Source: Nitrospinota bacterium
Lineage (GTDB): Bacteria > Nitrospinota_A > UBA7883 > JACRGQ01
Reading direction: 5' to 3'
Assembly: GCA_029881495.1 (NCBI GenBank)
Contig: JAOUMJ010000018.1
Location: 1-56,619 of the forward strand
DNA: 56,619 nt
The notes below the pieces were generated by a model. The model had not been told where the DNA came from. It worked only from the letters and a program-made list of their open reading frames with translations, and ran no database searches. The position numbers and the translations under genes were made by a program. Below, in pieces: positions 43,814-52,588 of the stretch; the first letter of the stretch is position 1, and the number at the start of each line of letters is the position of its first letter.

Positions 43814-46381
43814 TTAAAACTTCCCAAACTCCTCGTCCGTCAAGGCGATCACCAGGTTCTCCTTTTTGCCGTTACCTGTTGAACGCACCTTCTCCTTCAC
43901 ACCGGGGTGGAAGCCTTTACCATTTCCGCTTTTTACTGGAGCGCTATGGCTGATAACCACATTCCTGCTGTTCCGCTTATGGTTTGACTCCCTGTCCATG
44001 CCTTTTTCGTTCGGGTGGTTGTATGCGGGAAGACTTCTCCTGCCGTTCTCCGCCTTTAGCGTAAATCTTGCAAGCATTTTCTTGAGGTTAATTGCCTGTC
44101 CTGCAAGCTCCTCAGCCGCCGCCGCAGACTCTTCGGCATTCGCCGTATTCTGCTGTGTAACCTGATCGATCTGCCCTAACGCCTGATTTACCTGCGAAAT
44201 ACCTTGCGCCTGTTCGTTTGACGCTCCAGCGATCTCTGCAACCAGATCAGTCACCTTGGTGACGCCGGAAACTATTTCGGCAAGAGATTCCGAAGTTCTG
44301 TGGGCCATGGCAGTGCCATTTTCCGCCTTTTTCACGGAACCTTCGATTAGTTCGGCGGTCTCCTCAGCCGCTTTCGCGCTCCTTGCCGCCAGGTTTCTAA
44401 CTTCTTCAGCGACAACTGCGAATCCTTTTCCGTGACGCCCCGCGCGAGCCGCTTCTACCGCGGCGTTCAGAGCGAGCAGATTTGTCTGGAAAGCGATCTC
44501 GTCAATCGCCTTTATGATCTTCGAGATGTTTTTGCTGGACTCATTGATCTCCGTCACAGCCGAAACCATCTCTTCCATCTGCTTGTTGCCGCCCTCTGCC
44601 ATTTCTCTCGCCTGAGTTGATAGGCTGTTTGCCTGAGACGCGTTTTCTGCGTTCAGTTTCGTCTGCGATCCTATCTGGGTAAGCGAGCTTGTAATTTCCT
44701 CAAGGGACGCGGCTGACTCTGTAGCTCCCTGGGAAAGCGACTGGCTTGAATCCGAAACCTGCGCCGAGCCTGTGTTTACCTGCTCCGCCGCCATATTGAT
44801 CTCCCGAATTACACTGCTGAGATCGCTTGAAAATTTATCCACGGCGCTAAGCATCTGGCCGATTTCATCCTCCCTGTCCGTCTCGACAGAAACATTGAGG
44901 TTTCCTTTTCCAAGCTCATTGAGAACCTCAACCGCCTTGATTACCGGATTGGATATCGACCTGGCAATAACCAGCGCAACGGCGATGATCGAAGCGACGC
45001 CTATTATCGCTATTATCGCCATCAATGTCTTCAGGGCGTTGATGGCCGAGAACGCCTCTGATTCATCTATCTCCGCAAGAAGCCCCCATGTTGTCGAGCC
45101 TACCTTCACAGGAGTATACGCGGAGAGAACAGGATTACCGTTGTAATCGATAATGATCTTTGCGTCGGTATTCCCTGCGACCGCCTCTCTTGCAGCTTCG
45201 GTATCCACTTTACCCTTTGCCGGGTTCGCGAATGACGCCGATACGGTATGATTGACCGGATCAAGAAACGAATCGGACCTCATAAGAAGGTCTGAGCCTA
45301 CCAGATAGGTTTCTCCAGTTTCCCCCATTCCTTCCCTCTGCTTCATTATCTTATTGATCGCTTCGAGAGAAAGCTGGAGAGCGATAATCACTTCAATCTC
45401 ATTGTCTTTTTTATGCACTAGAGGAATAGCGATAAATGAAGCTGGCTCCCCATTGCTCGGTTCGTATGGCTCAAAATCGGCCAACGCAAACTGCCTGGTT
45501 TCAAGAACCTTTCTTGTCAATTTACCCAGATTCGAGCTCGCGTATTTTCCGTTTACCATATTGGTCTGGTAGTCCGGCTCCCTGGAGGCTGAGTAGAATA
45601 CATAGCCTGAAGGGTCTATAAGGAACATGTCGTAGTAGCCGTACATCTTTACATATTCCGCATAAAACTCCTTCCCCTCTTCATCAACAGGGCTGAATGC
45701 CTCGGCCACATCCATTTCCGCTATTACTATCCATCTTTCTCCGTTTACATTCAAAGGAGAAAATATGGAAAGCACCGGATTACCGTTGTAGTCGACAATT
45801 ACATCCGACCCCGATTCTCCGGCAAGCCCACGCCTTACGGCTTCGGTGTCTACTTTGCCTTTTTCAGGATTCGCAAACGACGCTCTGACTGAGTGGTTTA
45901 CCGGATCCAGAAAGGAGTCCGAGCGCATCAGCTTGTCCGGCCCGACGAGATATGTCTCGCCAGTTTTGCCCATACCATCACGTTTCTGCATTATTTTGTT
46001 AATGCCGGCGAGTGTTTCCGGGTACTTAAAGAGATTTCTATTATCTAGCTTGTTCGCTCTTAGAAATTCCCTGATCTGATCAACTTTTATTGAGTGCACC
46101 GCCTCAAGTCTCTGGAAAGCGCGATCCCTAAGCGTATTCACCGTCAGTGTCAGCACTCCGATATCGCCCTGTCGCTCAGCAAAGAACTGCTCTATCTGGG
46201 TTTTCTTTATCTCCCTTACCGCTTTGAGCTGGTTAAACGCGTTTTTTTCAAGCGCGGCGCTTGATTTTTCCAGAGCGATGTAGCCCATGATCGAAAAGGG
46301 GAGAAGACCCACCGTTAAAAAGGCTGCAAGCAGTTTTGTCCCCAGCTTTGCGTTCTTGTACCATTTTGAGAAACTGTTCAT
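43814..46381 (-). CDS. Methyl-accepting chemotaxis protein with duplicated Cache-like sensor region
   Basis: This is an 855-residue receptor. A first membrane helix (about 17-36) precedes an unusually long periplasmic part (about 40-448) with two copies of one unit: 127-230 and 341-444 both read [12 protein letters not shown], [13 protein letters not shown], [15 protein letters not shown] and [10 protein letters not shown] second helix (about 450-472), HAMP and the signalling domain with [20 protein letters not shown] follow. The C-terminus is a long flexible tail ending EEFGKF, whose last five residues fit the CheR-docking pentapeptide pattern. The start lies 13 bases after the first cheW. 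The ligand is unknown; small organic molecules are usual for Cache domains. Confidence 0.93.
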   Translation of the reverse strand: MNSFSKWYKNAKLGTKLLAAFLTVGLLPFSIMGYIALEKSSAALEKNAFNQLKAVREIKKTQIEQFFAERQGDIGVLTLTVNTLRDRAFQRLEAVHSIKVDQIREFLRANKLDNRNLFKYPETLAGINKIMQKRDGMGKTGETYLVGPDKLMRSDSFLDPVNHSVRASFANPEKGKVDTEAVRRGLAGESGSDVIVDYNGNPVLSIFSPLNVNGERWIVIAEMDVAEAFSPVDEEGKEFYAEYVKMYGYYDMFLIDPSGYVFYSASREPDYQTNMVNGKYASSNLGKLTRKVLETRQFALADFEPYEPSNGEPASFIAIPLVHKKDNEIEVIIALQLSLEAINKIMKQREGMGETGETYLVGSDLLMRSDSFLDPVNHTVSASFANPAKGKVDTEAAREAVAGNTDAKIIIDYNGNPVLSAYTPVKVGSTTWGLLAEIDESEAFSAINALKTLMAIIAIIGVASIIAVALVIARSISNPVIKAVEVLNELGKGNLNVSVETDREDEIGQMLSAVDKFSSDLSSVIREINMAAEQVNTGSAQVSDSSQSLSQGATESAASLEEITSSLTQIGSQTKLNAENASQANSLSTQAREMAEGGNKQMEEMVSAVTEINESSKNISKIIKAIDEIAFQTNLLALNAAVEAARAGRHGKGFAVVAEEVRNLAARSAKAAEETAELIEGSVKKAENGTAMAHRTSESLAEIVSGVTKVTDLVAEIAGASNEQAQGISQVNQALGQIDQVTQQNTANAEESAAAAEELAGQAINLKKMLARFTLKAENGRRSLPAYNHPNEKGMDRESNHKRNSRNVVISHSAPVKSGNGKGFHPGVKEKVRSTGNGKKENLVIALTDEEFGKF

Positions 46382-46394
46382 TTTAATATCTCCC

Positions 46395-46934
46395 TTACTT
46401 ACCGGTTTTGTCTTTATTAGGTTCTTCCGCTATGGAGCCGACAAGCTCAAGCTCCTCCTCTTCCAACAGCTTGTTCACATCAAGAAGTATTTTCACTTCA
46501 TCTCCTACCTTGCCCATTCCCTGCACATACATGCTCTTTCGCTGTTTCTGCATCCTTGGGGCTGGTTCAATTTCTGATTCCGGGATGTTTACAACTTCCC
46601 TTACTCTGTCTACGATCAATCCCGCGCTGTTGTCGCTCATATTCACGACTATTATGCAGGAGCGGTTATCGTACTCCCTGAAAGGGAGACTGAACCTTGT
46701 CCTAACATCCATTACCGGTATAACCTTGCCTCGAAGATTGATCATCCCTTTAATGAAGTCGGGCATATCCGGCACCGCTGTTATTTTCTGCAGACCGATA
46801 ATTTCTGTAACGTACCTTATCTCTATCCCGTACACCTCTTCCTGGATTTGAAACGTCAAATACATATCCTTTTGGGTATCTTCGTCTTCGTCAAAAATAT
46901 CGTCCAGAACCATGTCCTCACTCGCTTTTGCCAT
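46395..46934 (-). CDS. cheW: CheW-like coupling protein
   Basis: This is a 179-residue CheW directly downstream of cheA (33-base gap) and upstream of the large receptor (13-base gap). The core motifs are [19 protein letters not shown], the invariant [18 protein letters not shown] and [15 protein letters not shown]. It has acidic extensions at both ends (DEDEDTQKD, then the C-terminal [19 protein letters not shown]). It couples receptors to CheA at the membrane. Confidence 0.96.
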   Translation of the reverse strand: MAKASEDMVLDDIFDEDEDTQKDMYLTFQIQEEVYGIEIRYVTEIIGLQKITAVPDMPDFIKGMINLRGKVIPVMDVRTRFSLPFREYDNRSCIIVVNMSDNSAGLIVDRVREVVNIPESEIEPAPRMQKQRKSMYVQGMGKVGDEVKILLDVNKLLEEEELELVGSIAEEPNKDKTGK

Positions 46935-46967
46935 ACCATTCCTCCTTATAACTATTTTTATGTCTGT

Positions 46968-49256
46968 TTAAACGTACTCTAAAGATTTTGTTTCATCCGG
47001 CGTCCTCTTTCTTTTTTCAGTAATTGACCACAGGGTGCCTACATCCAAAACAAGACTGACGTCTCCATTTCCGAGGATCGTGCATCCTGATACGCCTCGA
47101 ACATCTTTCATGTAGCCTGGAAGACCTTTTATCACCGTCTGTTGCTGTCCTATCAGCGAATCAACAAAGATGGCAAAATTCATCTCCTGGAAGTCAACTA
47201 TGACAAGGATGCCCTCATGTAGATTTTCCTTATTCGCTTTTACTCGATGCAATTCACCTAATCTGATAATCGGCAGGAATTTCCCGCGCAGATTAACAAC
47301 CTCTTCTCCATCAACCAGCGTTATCTGTGACGGATTCGGCCTGATCGACTCCCGAATGGCCAACAGCGGGATCGTATAGCTTGAGTCCCCAATTTTCACC
47401 AGCATCCCCTCAATAATGGCGAGCGTCAGGGGAATTCTTATCGTGAACTTGCTGCCAGTTCCGGGAGTGCTTTTTATTTCCACGCGCCCCTTGATCTTTT
47501 CAAGGTTGCGCTTTACAACATCCATACCTACCCCGCGCCCGGAGATATCCGAAACATTGTCCGCTGTCGAAAATCCCGGCTCGAAAACAAGTTTGTAAAT
47601 GTCATCATCGCTGAGATTTGAACCGTCGCCGCTGACCAAGCCGCGCTCGATCCCCTTTTTCAATATTTTTTTCTTATCCAGGCCTCTTCCATCATCGGTT
47701 ACCGCTATCAAAACCTCTTCGCCTTCATGACTTGCCTGGATTGTGATCGTTCCTTTTGGGTTTTTCCCCGCCAATTTTCTCTTTTCCGGCGATTCAAGAC
47801 CGTGATCTATAGCATTCCTTACTATGTGCACAAGGGGATCAGAGATCAGCTCGATCACTGTTTTGTCTACTTCCGTGTCTTCACCAACAAGATTCAACTC
47901 CACTTCTTTCCCTACTTTCTGGGAAAGATCGTGAACCAGCCTGATCATTTTCCTAAAAGTATTGGATACTGGGATCATCCTTATCGACATCGTTATATCC
48001 TGCAAATCACGGGTAATCTTGTGAAGATGCAAGGAGGCCTTCTCAAATGATTCAAACTCGTAGCCTTCCAGGTCAGGATTTTGAATTACCATATTTTCAG
48101 CGACGATAAGCTCTCCAACAAGTTCCATCAAGGCATCAAGTTTTTTAAGGTCGACTCGTATATCCTGCCTTCCGGAATTTTTTCTGTCGGTGGCCCTTCG
48201 GTCATACGTTCCCGTTTCAAATTCCCTGCCCGGCTCCGGCACATCCTTTGAGCTTGTCCGGGCCGAACCGGTATCATCCGACATCAAGATATTGAGCCCG
48301 GCATCTAAATCAATGTTAATGTCCTCCTGCTCTTTATCACTTTTGCTTTTGTTTTTTTTCTTTCCGCTGTTTTTGTGTTTGTCAACCAGCTCGCCCAGGA
48401 ATTTTGTAAATACAAGGAGTTCCTTTATCTCCCCATCTTCGTTTTCCGAAATCCCTTTCAATGCCTTGCGAAGCGAATCTATGACAGAGAGAAATATTCT
48501 GGAAAAATCCTTGTCGAATTTCCCGGGATTGGTTCTTGCGAAATCAAGCGCGGTTTCGGCGCTATGGGCCAGCTTCTCCATATCGGAATAGCCGAAGAAT
48601 CCGCAATTCCCCTTTACCGTGTGAATGCACCTGAATATATTCTCGACCAAATCACCGCTTCCGGGATCTTTTTCCAACGCGATTATCATCTGTTCTATCT
48701 CGTCGAGAAGCTCCGTCGTCTCCCTGACAAAATTGCTTTTCATGTCAGCCGTAACTTCCATCTCTCGGACAACTTCACTGTCTTTTTCAATGGCATCATC
48801 AGGCTCAATCGTCTGTTCGCCCATGATTTCTGCGAATTTGGAGCCTCCGTCCAAGATAGCCTTGCTCAATTCCTTCATTACTGTCGTCGCGTCCTCTTCA
48901 GCGCCGCTGTCGTTAAGCTGCATCTCTACTCTATGCAACAGTCCGCGAAGAAAGTCTGCAGTGCTTACCATCAGATCAACATGCCTTGGAGTAAGCTGCA
49001 TCTCCCCTTTTCTCAACATATCCAGCAGGGTTTCGCCTTCATGCGTAACCTTCTGAATAGTGTTGAAATTCAGAAAGCCAGCGCCCCCTTTTATTGAATG
49101 GAACAACCTGAAAATCGAATTTATGAGCTGATCATCTACGGTGCCATCTGCTATGCCTTTGGTCATTTCGATTAATTGCGGCTCTATCTGGTCAAGCATC
49201 TCCTGGCTGTCCGCAACAAACTCCTGGACAATATCATCTGAAAATTCGCCTGACAT
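46968..49256 (-). CDS. cheA: Chemotaxis histidine kinase CheA with two Hpt domains
   Basis: This is a 762-residue CheA. Two phosphotransfer domains are present: His53 in FHSIKGGAGFLNF and His212 in IHTVKGNCGFFGY. After an acidic linker comes the dimerisation domain (DLKKLDALMELVGELIVAENM), then the kinase domain (HIVRNAIDHGLE, AVTDDGRGLD, GRGVGMDVVK) and a C-terminal CheW-like domain (VNLRGKFLPIIRLGELH). It phosphorylates receivers such as CheB and a CheY. Having two Hpt domains, rather than the usual one, suggests more than one phosphate acceptor or a phosphate-sink arrangement. It starts 16 bases after the receiver gene. Confidence 0.97.
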   Translation of the reverse strand: MSGEFSDDIVQEFVADSQEMLDQIEPQLIEMTKGIADGTVDDQLINSIFRLFHSIKGGAGFLNFNTIQKVTHEGETLLDMLRKGEMQLTPRHVDLMVSTADFLRGLLHRVEMQLNDSGAEEDATTVMKELSKAILDGGSKFAEIMGEQTIEPDDAIEKDSEVVREMEVTADMKSNFVRETTELLDEIEQMIIALEKDPGSGDLVENIFRCIHTVKGNCGFFGYSDMEKLAHSAETALDFARTNPGKFDKDFSRIFLSVIDSLRKALKGISENEDGEIKELLVFTKFLGELVDKHKNSGKKKNKSKSDKEQEDINIDLDAGLNILMSDDTGSARTSSKDVPEPGREFETGTYDRRATDRKNSGRQDIRVDLKKLDALMELVGELIVAENMVIQNPDLEGYEFESFEKASLHLHKITRDLQDITMSIRMIPVSNTFRKMIRLVHDLSQKVGKEVELNLVGEDTEVDKTVIELISDPLVHIVRNAIDHGLESPEKRKLAGKNPKGTITIQASHEGEEVLIAVTDDGRGLDKKKILKKGIERGLVSGDGSNLSDDDIYKLVFEPGFSTADNVSDISGRGVGMDVVKRNLEKIKGRVEIKSTPGTGSKFTIRIPLTLAIIEGMLVKIGDSSYTIPLLAIRESIRPNPSQITLVDGEEVVNLRGKFLPIIRLGELHRVKANKENLHEGILVIVDFQEMNFAIFVDSLIGQQQTVIKGLPGYMKDVRGVSGCTILGNGDVSLVLDVGTLWSITEKRKRTPDETKSLEYV

Positions 49257-49272
49257 ATTCCTTACCCCCTGC

Positions 49273-49743
49273 TCACTTTAGTAAATGCGATATCTCTTTT
49301 GACAATGCTTCATAGGCGTTGTGCAGTTTTTTGTATTCTTCCATCCAGACTTCATTTGGCACCATTCGCCTTCCCATATTTTCGCTTTCATGAATGATTT
49401 CTTCGATGGTGGCCAACATGTCATTTATGTCAATCGGCTTTCTGAAAAACGCGTAGGCGCCATAATTGACGGCGTCTATGGCGCTTTCAACATCTGCGTG
49501 CCCCGTAAGCATAAGAACACTTACCGACGCATACTGTTTCTTTATCAGTTTCAATAACTGTATTCCCGTCATTCCGGGCATCTGGATATCCGATATAACA
49601 ATCCCGATTTTAGGGATGTTATCTATCATCTCGATCGCCTCTTCAGCCAGTGAAGCGATGTGGCATATGTATCCCTTCTGCCTTAAAAGCCTGCTAAGGG
49701 AATCCCTGATAACTTCTTCGTCGTCAACAATTAAAATTTCCAT
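49273..49743 (-). CDS. Single-domain response regulator with helical tail
   Basis: This is a 156-residue protein. The receiver (1-122) has the acidic pair Asp7-Asp8 in ILIVDDEE, phospho-acceptor Asp52 in VISDIQMPGMTG, Thr in MLTGH and Lys in FFRKPIDI. The last 30 residues form a helical, possibly coiled-coil tail (WMEEYKKLHNAYEALSKEI), not a DNA-binding domain. It is the first gene of the chemotaxis cluster, so it may act as a CheY-like output or phosphate sink. The start MEILIVDDEE is the expected receiver start, yet it has no Shine-Dalgarno and a sigma-54 element lies immediately upstream. Confidence 0.92.
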   Translation of the reverse strand: MEILIVDDEEVIRDSLSRLLRQKGYICHIASLAEEAIEMIDNIPKIGIVISDIQMPGMTGIQLLKLIKKQYASVSVLMLTGHADVESAIDAVNYGAYAFFRKPIDINDMLATIEEIIHESENMGRRMVPNEVWMEEYKKLHNAYEALSKEISHLLK

Positions 49744-49755
49744 GGCATGGGTAAG

Positions 49756-49771
49756 AGCAAATAGAGTGCCG
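49756..49771 (-). promoter_or_regulatory. Sigma-54 (-24/-12) promoter of the chemotaxis cluster
   Basis: Read on the minus strand the site is CGGCACTCTATTTGCT. The consensus is TGGCACG-N4-TTGCT, so the invariant GG and GC are present with exactly ten bases between them and only two other positions differ. Transcription would start near 49745, almost at the start codon at 49743. Confidence 0.6.
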
Positions 49772-49856
49772 AACTCAAACTAACTGTAATTACAGCCTTT
49801 TTTAATTGCATAGATGAAGCTCGGTTAGGCTTTAACCGCGACCGGACAACTGACTA

Positions 49857-49913
49857 TCCGTTTTCGGAGAATAGGTCAAAAAGTAAGAGAAAAACGCTGT
49901 CCGTTTTCGGACA
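49857..49913. promoter_or_regulatory. Paired palindromes, candidate sigma-54 activator (enhancer) sites
   Basis: TCCGTTTTCGGA occurs at 49857-49868 and again at 49900-49911, extended in the second copy to TGTCCG-TTTT-CGGACA (49898-49913). The copies are 43 bases apart (about four DNA turns) and sit about 100-145 bases upstream of the sigma-54 element. A further half site CGGACA is at 49843-49848. They are probable binding sites for an enhancer-binding protein, perhaps the one encoded next door. The second copy is followed by ATTTTTCT on the plus strand and could also act as a terminator there. Confidence 0.5.
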
Positions 49914-50042
49914 ATTTTTCTGCTCGATTTGTTACTATTCTGTTTTTATAACATTAGGAGAAAAAGTGAATCGCCTTTTTACAGATATAATTCAATACAA
50001 AAGTGAGGCTGAAATAATTCCGGTGACAAAGAGAAGTTCAAT

Positions 50043-51443
50043 TCAATCAACAGTTATTCCGTATTTTTCCATTCTTCTGTAGAGCGACTGAGTTGTAATT
50101 CCAAGAGCCCTTGAAGCGCTGGAAAGATTATTTCCTGATTCTTCGATAGCGCGGATTATCAGCAATTTTTCATTTTCTTCGATTTTCAGGCTTTCTGGCA
50201 ATCGTGAACTACTCCCGTTGCCACCATTAGAAATGGAATCATTTTTTTTCAATAACCGCAAATCACTGTAATCGATCTTCTCTCCCGCGGATAATATCGC
50301 CGCGTTTTGCAGTATATTCCTTAATTCTCTTACGTTTCCCGGATAATCATATGAGAGGAGAACCTTCTCGGCAGAAGGGGTTAGTGAAATATTTCTCCCC
50401 TGAAACAATGTTCTCAAGATATGCCTTGCCAGCAGCAAAATATCTTCTTTCCTCTCCCGTAGCGGCGGTATTTCAATTAACAGCACATTCAATCGATAAA
50501 ACAGATCTTGCCTGAAGTTCCCTTCAGCTACAAATTTACCAAGATCCCTGTTGGTTGCGCCGATTATCCTAGTATCTCCAAGACTTATCTCCGACGTTCC
50601 GCCAACTCTCTTGAATGTTCTTTCCTCCAGAACGCGTAAAAACCTTGTCTGAGCAGTCATGCTCATTTCTGATATTTCATCCAGCAGAACCGTGCCACCG
50701 AGAGCTATTTCAAAAAGCCCAGGCGATCGTTTTTCCGCGCCGGTAAACGCACCTTTCTCATGCCCGAAGAGCTCCCGTTCCAGAAGATTTTCGGCAACGC
50801 CTCCGCAATTGAAAGCCACGAACTGCTTCTCTTTATCCTTGCTCATCTTGTGGAGCATTTGAGCAACTACCTCTTTCCCCGTTCCGCTCTCGCCTGTCAA
50901 AAGAACCGTCGCATCGGGATACATGGCTATCTTTTTCATCTGTTCATAAATTTTATTAAACGCCGGCGACTCGCCAATAAAATCTCCCTTTCCTTCATAT
51001 GTCAGGCGCGACACAAGGCTCGACAGCAAAACATTCTTCGATTTCAGTTCCAGCATTCTTTTTGCTCTGTTAAGCGAGGCTAATATTTCACTTCCATTAA
51101 TCGGTTTCCTGAAATAATCAAATGCTCCAAGCCTCAGGGCTTCAATCGCCGTCTCTTCAGAACTAAATCCGGTCATCATTACAACTTCTACGTCAGGATC
51201 GGTTTTGCGGATAGCCTCCAGCAGGGTCAATCCGTCCATATCAGGCATGTTGATATCCGAAATTACCAGCCGTATATCAGTCGTGCGAATCTTTTCGATA
51301 GCCTCATTTGCCGTATTGGAGCAAACGGGATGCCATTTTTCCTGCGTTAAAAAACTGGAGAGACTGTCCAAAACAGCATTGTCATCATCTACGACCAGCA
51401 CCACCGGTCTACCTTCCGCAATCACTTTCCCATCCTTCGGCAT
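50043..51443 (-). CDS. Sigma-54-dependent response regulator (NtrC family)
   Basis: This is a 466-residue protein. The receiver (about 13-125) has Asp63 in VISDINMPDMDG. The AAA+ domain (about 155-390) has Walker A GESGTGKE (184-191), the sigma-54 contact loop GAFTGA (231-236), the Walker B GGTVLLDEISEM and the arginine fingers in FRQDLFYRLNVL. The C-terminal Fis-type helix-turn-helix is at about 438-464 (NNLSSASRALGITTQSLYRR). It activates sigma-54 RNA polymerase when phosphorylated. It follows the receiver-kinase gene by two bases, which suggests that kinase is its partner. The chemotaxis cluster beginning 300 bases downstream is a likely target. Confidence 0.96.
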   Translation of the reverse strand: MPKDGKVIAEGRPVVLVVDDDNAVLDSLSSFLTQEKWHPVCSNTANEAIEKIRTTDIRLVISDINMPDMDGLTLLEAIRKTDPDVEVVMMTGFSSEETAIEALRLGAFDYFRKPINGSEILASLNRAKRMLELKSKNVLLSSLVSRLTYEGKGDFIGESPAFNKIYEQMKKIAMYPDATVLLTGESGTGKEVVAQMLHKMSKDKEKQFVAFNCGGVAENLLERELFGHEKGAFTGAEKRSPGLFEIALGGTVLLDEISEMSMTAQTRFLRVLEERTFKRVGGTSEISLGDTRIIGATNRDLGKFVAEGNFRQDLFYRLNVLLIEIPPLRERKEDILLLARHILRTLFQGRNISLTPSAEKVLLSYDYPGNVRELRNILQNAAILSAGEKIDYSDLRLLKKNDSISNGGNGSSSRLPESLKIEENEKLLIIRAIEESGNNLSSASRALGITTQSLYRRMEKYGITVD

Positions 51444-51445
51444 TT

Positions 51446-52588
51446 TTATTTCGCCTTCTTGAATATCACTCTAAAGGTTGTTCCTTCAGGCCCGGTCTCA
51501 AGCAACTTGATCTCGGCCTCAAAATCCTCAAGTATTCTTTTACATATTGAAAGCCCCAGACCGGTTCCTTTCCCGCTATTCTTTCCGCTAACAAATGGCT
51601 CGAAGATTCTGTCCTTTATCTTTTCAGGCACTCCGTTCCCCGTATCGGTTATATCAACGTTTATGGACTCGCCGTCCTCTCTCCCCTTAATGCATATTTT
51701 CTTTTGAGGCTGGTTTTCCGATGAAGTTCCGGCCTTTTCCAAAATGCTGTCCCTGGCGTTGTATACAAGGTTTATCAGCACCTGCTCGAACCTTCCGGGA
51801 TTTGCCCTTATAGCCAAATCCTCCGGGATATCCACCTCCAGGCTTATCCCGCTTTTATTCATCTGTACGTTGAACAATTCTGAAGACCTTTTCACAATTG
51901 CCAGAAGATTTACTTTCCATATCTCCTTGTTTTTCGTGTCTGATGAAAATTCTCTCATGTGTTCAATAATTCCCGACATTCTTTTGATCTGCGACTCGAT
52001 TTTCTCCGCTATCTCCACAACCTGGGAGGGATTCAACAACTCACCACTGGAGGCCATGCTCTTGAGAGTAGCAACATACAATCCAATCCCGCTAAGAGGC
52101 TGGTTTATCTCATGGGTGATACCGCCGGCGATAACCGCAAGAGACGCGAGTCTTTGCGTGAAAAGCGTCTGCATCAGCAGTTCATTTTTCATATTTTCAA
52201 CTACCTCTTTTTCCATCTCACGACCATGAATGACCGATACCGCCTGGTTCAGCCTGTGCAGCAAATATTTCACATCAACAGGCTTGGTAACAAATGCGAA
52301 AGCTCCTTCGTTCAACGACTCTGTAACGGCACTTATGTCGGCAAAACCTGTCATGAGGATAATTTCCGTATTTTCCGATATCTTTTTCAGAGTCCTCAGA
52401 ATATCCACTCCCCCCAGGCCAGGCATGCGCACATCGGTCAGAACAATGTCAAAATCACCTTCTCCGAACATCGCTAACGCGCTCGCTCCGCTTTCGGCGC
52501 ACTTTGTTTCATAATGCTCGCGAAGCACCTTTTCCAAATACTCCCGAACAGGTTGATCGTCATCCACAATAAGAAGTTTACGTTTCAT
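51446..52588 (-). CDS. Soluble receiver-histidine kinase (REC-HisKA-HATPase)
   Basis: This is a 380-residue protein. An N-terminal receiver (1-120) with Asp52 in VLTDVRMPGLGG is followed by a kinase core with His159 in GGITHEINQPLSGIG, the N box NLVYNARDS, the G1 box DTGNGVPE and the G2 box GTGLGLSI. The H-box HEINQPL is typical of NtrB/DctB-type kinases that pair with sigma-54 activators. No membrane helix is present, so the input comes through the receiver, probably from the large kinase upstream. It overlaps that gene by four bases and the sigma-54 regulator follows two bases later: a phosphorelay cassette. Confidence 0.94.
   Translation of the reverse strand: MKRKLLIVDDDQPVREYLEKVLREHYETKCAESGASALAMFGEGDFDIVLTDVRMPGLGGVDILRTLKKISENTEIILMTGFADISAVTESLNEGAFAFVTKPVDVKYLLHRLNQAVSVIHGREMEKEVVENMKNELLMQTLFTQRLASLAVIAGGITHEINQPLSGIGLYVATLKSMASSGELLNPSQVVEIAEKIESQIKRMSGIIEHMREFSSDTKNKEIWKVNLLAIVKRSSELFNVQMNKSGISLEVDIPEDLAIRANPGRFEQVLINLVYNARDSILEKAGTSSENQPQKKICIKGREDGESINVDITDTGNGVPEKIKDRIFEPFVSGKNSGKGTGLGLSICKRILEDFEAEIKLLETGPEGTTFRVIFKKAK

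Noticed and set aside
48375-49097. 240-codon plus-strand frame
   Set aside because: Antisense to cheA, no ribosome site, no recognisable domain.
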